DNA from: Pseudokineococcus marinus
Lineage (GTDB): Bacteria > Actinomycetota > Actinomycetes > Actinomycetales > Quadrisphaeraceae
Direction: 5' to 3'
Length of the DNA stretch: 64,000 nt
Assembly: GCF_037482405.1 (NCBI RefSeq)
Contig: NZ_JBBHZZ010000001.1
Span: 682,001 to 746,000 of the forward strand
Part shown: positions 23,285-30,237 of the stretch, piece by piece
Layout: every line of letters starts with the position of its first letter
Numbering within the stretch: the stretch's first letter is position 1
Position numbers and translations under genes: made by a program
The notes under the pieces: generated by a model
Databases searched by the model: none
What the model was told of the DNA's origin: nothing
The model's input: only the letters and a program-made list of their open reading frames with translations

Positions 23285-24466
23285 ATGCGCATCCTGGTCC
23301 TGGGTGGAGACGGTTACCTGGGGTGGCCGACGGCCATGTACCTGTCCGCCCGCGGTCACGACGTCGGCGTGCTCGACAACGGCCTGCGGCGCCAGTACGA
23401 CCACGAGCTGGGCGCCGGCAGCCTCGTCCCCATCGAGTCGATGGCGACCCGCGTGCGCGCCTGGCGCGAGGTCAGCGGGAAGAGCCTCGCGTCCTACACG
23501 ACCGACCTCTGCGACGCCGACGGCCTCTACGCCGTCCTGCGCGAGTTCGCCCCCGACGCCGTCGTGCACTTCGCGGAGCAGCGGGCGGCGCCGTACTCGA
23601 TGATCGACCGCAAGCACGCGGTGCACACGCAGGTCAACAACGTCGTCGGCACCCTCAACCTCATGTACGCGATCGGCGAGCTCGACCGCGACGTGCACGT
23701 CGTCAAGCTCGGCACGATGGGCGAGTACGGCCAGCCCAACATCGAGATCGAGGAGGGGTGGCTCGAGGTCACCCACAAGGGCCGCACCGACCGGATGATG
23801 TTCCCCAAGAAGCCGGGCAGCTTCTACCACCTGAGCAAGGTGCACGACTCGCACAACCTCGAGTTCGGCTGCCGCATCTGGGGCCTGCGCGTCACCGACC
23901 TCAACCAGGGCGTCGTGTACGGCCAGGAGACCGACGAGACGGCGCTCGACCCGCGCCTGGCCACCCGGCTCGACTACGACTCGGTGTTCGGCACGGTCAT
24001 CAACCGCTTCGCCATCCAGGCCGTGCTCGGCGAGCCGCTCACGGTCTACGGCGGCGGCTCGCAGACGCGCGCGACGATCGACATCCGCGACACCGTCGAG
24101 TGCATCCGCCTGGCCTGCGAGAACCCGGCCGACCGCGGCGAGTTCCGCGTGTTCAACCAGGCGACGGAGAAGTTCTCCCTCTCGCAGATGGCCGAGACGG
24201 TGCGGGCCGCCTACCCCGGCGTCGCCGAGGTCGTCCACGTCGACAACCCCCGCGTGGAGATCGAGGACCACTACTACAGCTTCGTCCACACGGCGCTGGA
24301 GTCCCTCGGCCTGCAGCCGCACACGCTGTCCGACACGCTGCTCACGTCGATGTTCAAGGTCGTCGAGGAGCACGCGCACCGGGTGGACCGCGAGGCCATG
24401 AAGCCCGTCGTCGACTGGCGCCGCGCCGCCAACGAGGCCCCCGCCCTGCGCCTGTCCGGCTCGTGA
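23285..24466 (+). CDS. sqdB: UDP-sulfoquinovose synthase (SQD1/SqdB/Agl3 family)
   Basis: 393 residues, the usual length. It opens with the Rossmann motif ILVLGGDGYLGWPTA. It then shows the SQD1-specific string series RRQYDHELG, VVHFAEQRAAPYSMIDR, THVNNVVGT-like NNVVGTLNLMYAI, KLGTMGEYGQPNIEIEEG, HKGRTD, PGSFYHLSKVHDSHN, TDLNQGVVYG and VFNQATEKFS. Catalytic Thr144, Tyr181 and Lys185 match the plant enzyme almost position for position. The enzyme joins sulfite to UDP-glucose, giving UDP-sulfoquinovose. This close agreement makes a generic 4-epimerase unlikely. It overlaps the next epimerase gene (GTGA) and starts a cluster of glycan genes. No SqdX/SQD2 lipid transferase is visible, so the product may go to a glycan rather than SQDG. 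Confidence 0.88.
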   Translation: MRILVLGGDGYLGWPTAMYLSARGHDVGVLDNGLRRQYDHELGAGSLVPIESMATRVRAWREVSGKSLASYTTDLCDADGLYAVLREFAPDAVVHFAEQRAAPYSMIDRKHAVHTQVNNVVGTLNLMYAIGELDRDVHVVKLGTMGEYGQPNIEIEEGWLEVTHKGRTDRMMFPKKPGSFYHLSKVHDSHNLEFGCRIWGLRVTDLNQGVVYGQETDETALDPRLATRLDYDSVFGTVINRFAIQAVLGEPLTVYGGGSQTRATIDIRDTVECIRLACENPADRGEFRVFNQATEKFSLSQMAETVRAAYPGVAEVVHVDNPRVEIEDHYYSFVHTALESLGLQPHTLSDTLLTSMFKVVEEHAHRVDREAMKPVVDWRRAANEAPALRLSGS

Positions 24467-25473
24467 GCGCCGCGACGGGGGCGGCCGGGGGGCCGCGCGT
24501 CCTCGTCACGGGGGCCTCGGGCTTCGTCGGCCGCCACGTCGTGCGCGAGCTGCGCGCGGCGGGCGCCGTGGTGAGCGCGGTCGACCGCACCGAGCACCCC
24601 GACGTGCCCACGACGCTCGGCGACCTGCGCGACGCCGGCGTCCGCGAGCGCTCCGTCGTGCCCGGGCTCGACGCCGTCGTGCACCTCGCGGCGATCACGT
24701 CCGTGCTCGGCTCGGTCGAGCAGCCGGCCGAGACGACGGACCTCAACGTCGTGGCGACGGCGGGCCTGCTCGAGCTGTGCCGCGAGCGCGGCGTCGGCGC
24801 CTTCGTCCTGGCCTCGACGAACGCCGTCGTCGGCGACGTGGGCGCCGGCGCGGACGGGCGCGGCACCATCACCGAGGCGCTGCCGCTGCGCCCCCTCACG
24901 CCGTACGGCGCGACGAAGGCGGCCGGCGAGATGCTCCTGTCGGGGTACGCGGGCGCCTTCGGGCTGCGCGCGCCCGTGGTCCGGCTGACGAACGTCTACG
25001 GGCCCGGGATGCGCGCGAAGGACAGCTTCGTGCCGCGGCTCATGCGCGCGGCCGCCGAGGGCCGCGGCGTCGTCGTCTACGGCGACGGGGAGCAGCGGCG
25101 CGACCTCGTGCACGTCCACGACGCCGCCCGCGCGCTCGCGCAGGCCGCCCTGGGGTGGCCGTCGGGGCCGGTGATCGTCGGCGGGGCGCGCTCGTACACG
25201 GTCAACGAGATGGTCGCCGCGGCCCGCGAGGCCACGGGCGCGCCGATCCCCGTCGACCACCAGCCGGCCCGGCCGGGCGAGATGCCCGCCGTCGTCGTCG
25301 ACGTCTCCCGCGCGCGCTCCCTCGGCTACGCGCCGTCGACGGCGCTCGCCGAGGGCATGGCGACCGTGTGGCCGGACTTCCGGCCCGCGGGGCTCGACGG
25401 TGGAGACGGGAGCCGGGTCGACGGCGGGGCTGCTGCGGGCGCCGGCGGGGGCGCGCGTGGCGACGTCGCCTGA
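24463..25473 (+). CDS. NAD-dependent epimerase/dehydratase (extended SDR)
   Basis: 336 residues from GTG 24463, overlapping the sulfoquinovose synthase stop. Rossmann motif VLVTGASGFVGRHVV, the catalytic region LASTNAVVGD and YGATK (Tyr-x3-Lys), then RLTNVYGPGM and a DLVHVHDAARAL segment make it a nucleotide-sugar SDR. The last about 30 residues are Gly/Ala/Arg-rich and unlikely to be folded. It probably interconverts a UDP- or dTDP-sugar for the glycan made by this locus. The exact sugar cannot be read from the sequence. Confidence 0.88.
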   Translation: MSAATGAAGGPRVLVTGASGFVGRHVVRELRAAGAVVSAVDRTEHPDVPTTLGDLRDAGVRERSVVPGLDAVVHLAAITSVLGSVEQPAETTDLNVVATAGLLELCRERGVGAFVLASTNAVVGDVGAGADGRGTITEALPLRPLTPYGATKAAGEMLLSGYAGAFGLRAPVVRLTNVYGPGMRAKDSFVPRLMRAAAEGRGVVVYGDGEQRRDLVHVHDAARALAQAALGWPSGPVIVGGARSYTVNEMVAAAREATGAPIPVDHQPARPGEMPAVVVDVSRARSLGYAPSTALAEGMATVWPDFRPAGLDGGDGSRVDGGAAAGAGGGARGDVA

Positions 25474-27163
25474 GGTGGCGGTCCGCGCCCGCCCCGTCGA
25501 GGCCGGGCCGGCTCCCGCGCGCAGCCGGCTCGCGGGGGACTGGCCGCTCGCGCTGCTCGTCCTCGCGGCCCTGGTCGTCCGGAGCCTCGCCCCCGTCTCC
25601 GGTGACGACGTCGCCGAGGCGTGGGTCGCCCGGGTCGCGGCCGTCGTGGCGGCGCTGCTGGTGGCGGTCCTCGCCGTCCGCTGGGGAGCCTGGCGCTGGC
25701 TGGCCGCGCTCGCCGCGCTGCCCGCGGCCGTCGGCCCCGCGCAGGTGGCCGCCGGAGGGCGCGGGGTGCTCGAGCCCCTGCTCGTCCTCGTCGTCGTCGC
25801 CGGGCTCGCCGCGGTGCTGTGGCGGGTCCCCGCCGGGCTGCTGGCCTCGGTCGGCGCCCTGCTCGCCGCGGTGGCCGCCTCGCTCGCGCTCCTCGGCCTG
25901 TCGGCCGGGGGCGACCGCGGCCCGCTCGCCGTCCTGGCGCCCCTGGCGCCCGGCGGGACGCTCGACGTCGGCGGGCAGCTGCAGGGGCCCCGGGCCACGG
26001 ACGCGCTGACCGGGTCGGGGACGGGGCCGCTCGTGACGACCGAGGTCGTCGTCGCCGCCCTCGGCCTGCTCCTCGCCCTGGCCGCCGCCGCGGGCCTGGG
26101 TCGGGCGCGGCCCTCGCGGCTGCGGCGCACCGCGCTCGTGCTCGCCGTCGTGCCGCTGCTCTTCGCCGCCGGCGCGCTCGTCGACGGCGTCACCCCCGCC
26201 GTCGTGCTGCCGGCGCTCGCGGTGCTGCCGGCGGCCGGGGCCGTGGGCCTCACCGCCCTGCTGCGCGGACGCCGGGGACGCCGCTCCGGCCCGGTGCCGC
26301 CGGACGACGTCGACCGCGCCGCCGTCGCCGACCTCCACGCGCGGGTGGGCGTGCCCGAGCTGCCGCCCGTGGCGGTCGTCATCGCCGCCTACGACGAGGC
26401 GCCGGGCATCGGCGCGGTCCTCGCGGGCCTGCCGGCCGAGGTGCTCGGCCTGCGCGTCGCGGTCGTCGTCGTCGACGACGGCAGCACCGACGGCACGGCG
26501 GAGGCCGTCGCCGCCTCGGGGCGCGCGCTCGCCGTCGCCTGCCCCGCCAACCGCGGCCAGGGCGCCGCGCTGCGCCTGGGCTACCGCGTGGCCCGCGAGC
26601 ACGGCGCCCGCTACGTCGTGACGACGGACGCCGACGGCCAGTACGACGTCGGGGACGTCCCGGCCGTGCTGCGGCCCGTCGTCGAGGGCGAGGCCGACTT
26701 CGTGTCCGGCTCGCGGCGCCTCGGGCACCAGCACACGCGCGACCGGGTGCGCCGCACGGGCGTCCACGTCTTCGCGTGGGTCGTCAGCGCGATGTCCGGG
26801 ACGCGGGTCACCGACACCTCCTTCGGGCTGCGCGCGATGCGGGCCGACCTCACCGGCGTCGTGACGCTGCGCCAGCCGCAGTACCAGTCGTCCGAGCTCA
26901 TGCTCGGGGCGCTCTCGCACGGCTACCGCGTGCGCGAGGTCCCGGCGACCATGCACGTGCGCAGCGCCGGCGCCAGCAAGAAGGGCCGCAACCTCGTCTA
27001 CGGGTCGCGGTACGCGCGCGTCGTCGTCGGCACCTGGTGGCGCGAGGGCCTGCTCACCCCGGCCGACGAGGTGGCCCCCGCGCTGCGGGGCTCCGCGCTG
27101 GGGGGCTCCGCGCTGGGGGGCTCCGGCGGGGCGGCGCCCGCGGCGCCCGCTCCGGCGGCGTGA
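25400..27163 (+). CDS. Membrane-fused GT2 glycosyltransferase (polyprenyl-phosphate sugar synthase type)
   Basis: Up to 587 residues. GTG 25400 would overlap the previous gene by 74 bp; GTG 25457 or 25475 are shorter options, so the start is uncertain. The N-terminal about 300 residues hold some seven hydrophobic helices. The C-terminal GT2 domain resembles Dol-P-Man synthase/GtrB: VAVVIAAYDEAPGIG, VVVDDGSTDGTAEAV, NRGQGAALRLGYR and TTDADGQYDVGD with the metal-binding DxD. Later motifs are SGSRRLG and DTSFGLRAMR. Such enzymes load a sugar onto polyprenyl phosphate at the inner face. An in-frame 15-bp repeat (GSALG units) lies near the 3' end. The neighbouring GtrA-like gene suits this role. 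Confidence 0.85.
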   Translation: METGAGSTAGLLRAPAGARVATSPEVAVRARPVEAGPAPARSRLAGDWPLALLVLAALVVRSLAPVSGDDVAEAWVARVAAVVAALLVAVLAVRWGAWRWLAALAALPAAVGPAQVAAGGRGVLEPLLVLVVVAGLAAVLWRVPAGLLASVGALLAAVAASLALLGLSAGGDRGPLAVLAPLAPGGTLDVGGQLQGPRATDALTGSGTGPLVTTEVVVAALGLLLALAAAAGLGRARPSRLRRTALVLAVVPLLFAAGALVDGVTPAVVLPALAVLPAAGAVGLTALLRGRRGRRSGPVPPDDVDRAAVADLHARVGVPELPPVAVVIAAYDEAPGIGAVLAGLPAEVLGLRVAVVVVDDGSTDGTAEAVAASGRALAVACPANRGQGAALRLGYRVAREHGARYVVTTDADGQYDVGDVPAVLRPVVEGEADFVSGSRRLGHQHTRDRVRRTGVHVFAWVVSAMSGTRVTDTSFGLRAMRADLTGVVTLRQPQYQSSELMLGALSHGYRVREVPATMHVRSAGASKKGRNLVYGSRYARVVVGTWWREGLLTPADEVAPALRGSALGGSALGGSGGAAPAAPAPAA

Positions 27164-27211
27164 GCGTCACCCGGTCGTGACCCGCGGCACCCGGCCCGGC
27201 CGCCGATGCCG

Positions 27212-27217
27212 CACCCT
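27212..27217 (+). promoter_or_regulatory. -10-like element before a probable leaderless start
   Basis: CACCCT followed by exactly 6 nt and GTG 27224. The same arrangement precedes the hemerythrin gene (33343-33348), and TAGNNT versions precede the genes at 30141 (minus) and 30238. Confidence 0.4.
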
Positions 27218-27223
27218 GGTGCC

Positions 27224-28687
27224 GTGACGACGACCGCCGGCCGCCGGGCGAGCGCGCACCCCGCGCCGCGACCGCCCGGGCCCGCCCGGGCAGGAGGGTC
27301 GCGCCGGTGGCGGGAGCGCCTCGGCGACCACGCGCCCTTCCTCGTCGTCCTCGGGCTGGGGCTGCTCGTGCGCCTCGTCGTCACGGTCGCCTTCTGGCCG
27401 GCGATGATGGTGAGCGACGCCCCGTCGTACCTGCGCTTCCTCGGCGACCTGCAGCCCAGCCTCGAGCGCCCCGACGGCTACGGGCTCCTCTTCCTCCTGC
27501 CGCTCTCGCTCGTCGCGGACGACGTCGCCCTCTTCGTCGGCGTCCAGCACGTGCTGGGGCTCGCGGCCGCCACGGGGCTCTACGCGCTGCTGCGCCGCTG
27601 GGGCGTGGGCCGGTGGTGGGCCGCCGTCGGCGTCCTGCCGCTGCTGCTCGACGCGATGGTGCTCGTCCTCGAGCACGGCCCGCTCAGCGACGCCGTCTTC
27701 CTCGACCTCCTCGTGCTGGCCGTCGTCCTCCTCGGCTGGCGGCGCCGACCCTCGCCCGGCGTCGCGCTCGCGGCCGGCCTCGTCATGGGCTGCGCCGTCC
27801 TCGTCCGCCAGGTCGGGACGCCGCTCGTCCTCGCCGGCGCCCTCTTCTGCCTGCTCGCGGCGTCGGGCCGGTGGCGGCGCCTCGTCCCGGCGGGCCTGCT
27901 CGTCGTCGGCTTCGTCGTGCCCGTGGGCGCCTACAGCGCGTGGTTCGCCGGGACCTACGGCAGCCCCGGGCTGTCCGGCATCGGCGGGGTGTCCTCGTAC
28001 ATGCGCACGACGACGTTCGTCGACTGCGACCGCCTCGAGCTCGCCCCCTACGCGCGGGTGCTGTGCCCGCCCGAGCCGGTGGGCGAGCGGCGCGACCCCA
28101 CCGACTACGGCTGGTACGAGATCGGCAGCGGCGTGCAGTCGCTCGTCGTGCCGCCCGGCGTCGACCGGCGGGCGGTGCTGCAGGACTTCGCCCGCCAGGC
28201 GCTCGCGGCCCAGCCGCTGGACTACGCGCGGGTCGTGCTGCGCGACGTCGCCCTCGGCTTCGACCCGCTGCGCGCGGACCGCTTCGAGTACAACACCGTC
28301 TTCAAGTGGAAGTTCGCCACGTACGTCGACCGGGAGCCGACGCCGTGGACCGAGCCGGGCTTCGCCGACCACGGCGGCGTCCAGCAGCAGACCCGCCAGC
28401 CGTGGGCGGACCTCCTCGTGGCCTACGAGAAGGTCGTCTACACGTGGGGGCCGCTGGTCCTGCTGAGCCTCGTCGTCGGGGCCGTCGGCGCCCTGTCCCC
28501 GCGCGCCGGTGCCGCGCGGCCCCTCGTGCTGCTGCTCGTCCTCGTCGGCTTCGGCCTGTCGGTGCTGCCGGACATCACCACCCAGTTCGTGTGGCGCTAC
28601 CAGCTGCCCGCGGTCGTGCTGCTGCCCGTCGCCGCCGTCCTCGCCGGCAGCGCCCTGCGCCACCGTGGCCCGCGCCGGGTTCCCTGA
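27224..28687 (+). CDS. Polytopic membrane protein, possible GT-C glycosyltransferase
   Basis: About 487 residues from GTG 27224 (leaderless pattern); ATG 27206 adds six residues. After a basic Pro-rich N-terminus come about ten hydrophobic helices, a large outer loop (about residues 250-390) and final helices. An acidic motif after the first helix (AMMVSDAPSYLRFL) resembles the catalytic Asp loop of GT-C enzymes, which use polyprenyl-linked sugars at the outer face. The loop has YNTVFKWKFATYVDREPTPW. I cannot name a family with certainty. It follows the GT2 gene and fits the transferase step of the locus. Confidence 0.72.
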   Translation: MTTTAGRRASAHPAPRPPGPARAGGSRRWRERLGDHAPFLVVLGLGLLVRLVVTVAFWPAMMVSDAPSYLRFLGDLQPSLERPDGYGLLFLLPLSLVADDVALFVGVQHVLGLAAATGLYALLRRWGVGRWWAAVGVLPLLLDAMVLVLEHGPLSDAVFLDLLVLAVVLLGWRRRPSPGVALAAGLVMGCAVLVRQVGTPLVLAGALFCLLAASGRWRRLVPAGLLVVGFVVPVGAYSAWFAGTYGSPGLSGIGGVSSYMRTTTFVDCDRLELAPYARVLCPPEPVGERRDPTDYGWYEIGSGVQSLVVPPGVDRRAVLQDFARQALAAQPLDYARVVLRDVALGFDPLRADRFEYNTVFKWKFATYVDREPTPWTEPGFADHGGVQQQTRQPWADLLVAYEKVVYTWGPLVLLSLVVGAVGALSPRAGAARPLVLLLVLVGFGLSVLPDITTQFVWRYQLPAVVLLPVAAVLAGSALRHRGPRRVP

Positions 28688-28741
28688 GGCGCCGGGTTCC
28701 CTGAGGCGCCGGGTTCCCTGAGGCGCCGGGTTCCCTGAGGC
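28674..28741. repeat. Four perfect 17-bp tandem repeats covering the gene's stop codon
   Basis: CCGGGTTCCCTGAGGCG occurs at 28674, 28691, 28708 and 28725, with a degenerate fifth copy to about 28756. The first copy contains the last codons and TGA stop of the upstream gene. Because 17 is not a multiple of three, a stop appears in successive frames. It lies between convergent genes. Confidence 0.9.
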
Positions 28742-28774
28742 GCCGGGTCCCCTGGAGGGGCGCGTCGCCCGCCG

Positions 28775-29578
28775 TCAGCGGTCGGCGGCCTCGGGGAGCA
28801 CCTCGGCGACGCCGAGCACCGACTGCCCGAACGGCGGGGTGACGACCTTCTCGAGCATCCGCGTCACGGGCACGACGACGCCGTCGTAGACCCGCACGAG
28901 GCCGGGCTTCGGCGTCCCGACGCCGCCGCGCCGCACGGCCGCCCACCAGGCGAGGCCGCCGAGGAGGTTGACGGGCCGGACGAGGCGCGGCGCCAGCCCG
29001 GCCCGCTCGAAGGCGCTGCGCAGCGTCGCGGGCGTGTAGCGGCGCACGTGCCCGACGCGGCGGTCGAAGTCGCCGTAGAGCTGCATGTACGCCGGCACGA
29101 ACATGACGACGGTGCCGCCCGGCTCGACGAGGCGGGCCAGGCGCCGCAGGGCGCCGGCGTCGTCCTCGATGTGCTCGAGCACGTTGGAGGCGAGCACGGT
29201 CGCGACGGGCGCGCCGAGGTCGGGCAGCTCGCCGTCGAGGTCGAGGCGGCGGGCCTCCACCTCAGGTCGGTCGGCGAAGCGCCGCGCGATCTGCGCCACC
29301 GCGCCGGGGTCGACGTCGGTGACGACGTGGCGCTCGAGGTCCATGCCCCGCGCGAAGGTCTCGGCCAGCTCGCCGAGCCCGGCACCGACCTCGAGCAGCG
29401 TGCGGCCGACGTGCGGGCGCATGAGCTCGAGCTGGTACGCCTTGTAGTTCGGCTGGCCCGCGCCCGAGCCCTCCTCGAGCGTCCGTCCCGTCGCCGAGGA
29501 GAAGGCGCCCTCCCCTCCGGCGTCTGCGGGGTCCCCGGCGTCCGGGGCGGCGGGGCGACCGGGGGCGGCGTCGGTCAT
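28775..29578 (-). CDS. Class I SAM-dependent methyltransferase
   Basis: 267 residues from ATG 29578 with ribosome-binding site GAGGAGA. Motif I LLEVGAGLGELAETFA and the acidic end of strand 2 (VTDVDPGA) are clear. Strand 4 reads VATVLASNVLEHIEDD. A Pro-rich N-terminus of about 30 residues has no known fold. The C-terminal region has WWAAVRRGG and VYDGVVVPVTRMLE, typical of Methyltransf_11/23 proteins found in polysaccharide loci. It probably methylates a sugar or lipid intermediate. Its start overlaps the stop of the GtrA-like gene, so the two are one transcript. Confidence 0.85.
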   Translation of the reverse strand: MTDAAPGRPAAPDAGDPADAGGEGAFSSATGRTLEEGSGAGQPNYKAYQLELMRPHVGRTLLEVGAGLGELAETFARGMDLERHVVTDVDPGAVAQIARRFADRPEVEARRLDLDGELPDLGAPVATVLASNVLEHIEDDAGALRRLARLVEPGGTVVMFVPAYMQLYGDFDRRVGHVRRYTPATLRSAFERAGLAPRLVRPVNLLGGLAWWAAVRRGGVGTPKPGLVRVYDGVVVPVTRMLEKVVTPPFGQSVLGVAEVLPEAADR

Positions 29579-30141
29579 CGGGTCTCCTCGCGGGGGCTGG
29601 CGTCGGGGCGCCGGGGATCGGGGCGCCGGGCGCCGCGCGCCCCGGGCAGGCGGCGGAAGAGCTGGTGCAGGACGGCGTAGCGCACGAGCGCCATGACGGC
29701 GTAGACGCCGAGGAAGGCGACGTTGACGGAGGCGAACAGCACCGCGTCGGCCGCGCCGGCGCGCTCGAGGAGGGTCTCGGTGAGCGCGGTGGCGCCCGAC
29801 GCCAGGGCGAGGGTGAGGAGCACGACGGCGACGTACGGCACGAGCTCGCGGCGCACGCTGGGGCGGCCCTGCACGCGCCACACCCACGAGCGGTTGATGA
29901 CGTAGTTGGGCACCGCGCCCGCGAGCCACCCCAGCAGGGTGGACGTCGTCGTCGACGCGCCGAGGGGGCCGTACAGCAGCGCGAAGGCGACGGCGCTGCA
30001 GACGGTCGCGACGCCGGAGCCGCCGGCGTAGCGCAGGAGGCGCGCCCCGTGCGCGGACACCAGCCGGGGGACGAGCGGTCGGGTGCCGGGAGCGTCGGAC
30101 GACGCCGCGGGCGACGGCGTGGACGTCCGGTGGCGGGGCAC
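29575..30141 (-). CDS. GtrA-like membrane protein (polyprenyl-linked sugar flippase family)
   Basis: 188 residues from GTG 30141 (apparent leaderless start behind TAGGCT). After a Ser/Pro-rich N-terminus, four membrane helices follow. The GtrA hallmarks are RYAGGSGVATVCSAVAFALL, LLGWLAGAVPNYVINRSWVW with its conserved N-x3-N/R-x-W, and a last helix LGVYAVMALVRYAVL. GtrA proteins are thought to flip polyprenyl-phosphate sugars made by a GtrB-type GT2, such as the one encoded at 25400. This gene is divergent from the large membrane protein at 30238. Confidence 0.88.
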   Translation of the reverse strand: MPRHRTSTPSPAASSDAPGTRPLVPRLVSAHGARLLRYAGGSGVATVCSAVAFALLYGPLGASTTTSTLLGWLAGAVPNYVINRSWVWRVQGRPSVRRELVPYVAVVLLTLALASGATALTETLLERAGAADAVLFASVNVAFLGVYAVMALVRYAVLHQLFRRLPGARGARRPDPRRPDASPREETR

Positions 30142-30147
30142 CTGCGG

Positions 30148-30153
30148 AGCCTA
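30148..30153 (-). promoter_or_regulatory. -10 element for the leaderless GtrA-like gene
   Basis: TAGGCT on the minus strand, with exactly 6 nt to GTG 30141. Confidence 0.5.
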
Positions 30154-30225
30154 GGCGCACGACCGGCGCGCGCCCGTCCGGCTCGGGGAGCGGCCCGTCG
30201 GCCGGGCGGGCGCCGACGCGTCACC

Positions 30226-30231
30226 TAGCGT
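30226..30231 (+). promoter_or_regulatory. -10 element for the leaderless gene at 30238
   Basis: TAGCGT with exactly 6 nt to GTG 30238. It is divergent from the TAGGCT box of the GtrA-like gene about 75 bp away. Confidence 0.5.
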
Positions 30232-30237
30232 GGGCGC

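Noticed and set aside
23285..24466. Generic UDP-glucose 4-epimerase
   Set aside because: The long series of SQD1-specific motifs, and Thr/Tyr/Lys at nearly identical positions, fit UDP-sulfoquinovose synthase much better.
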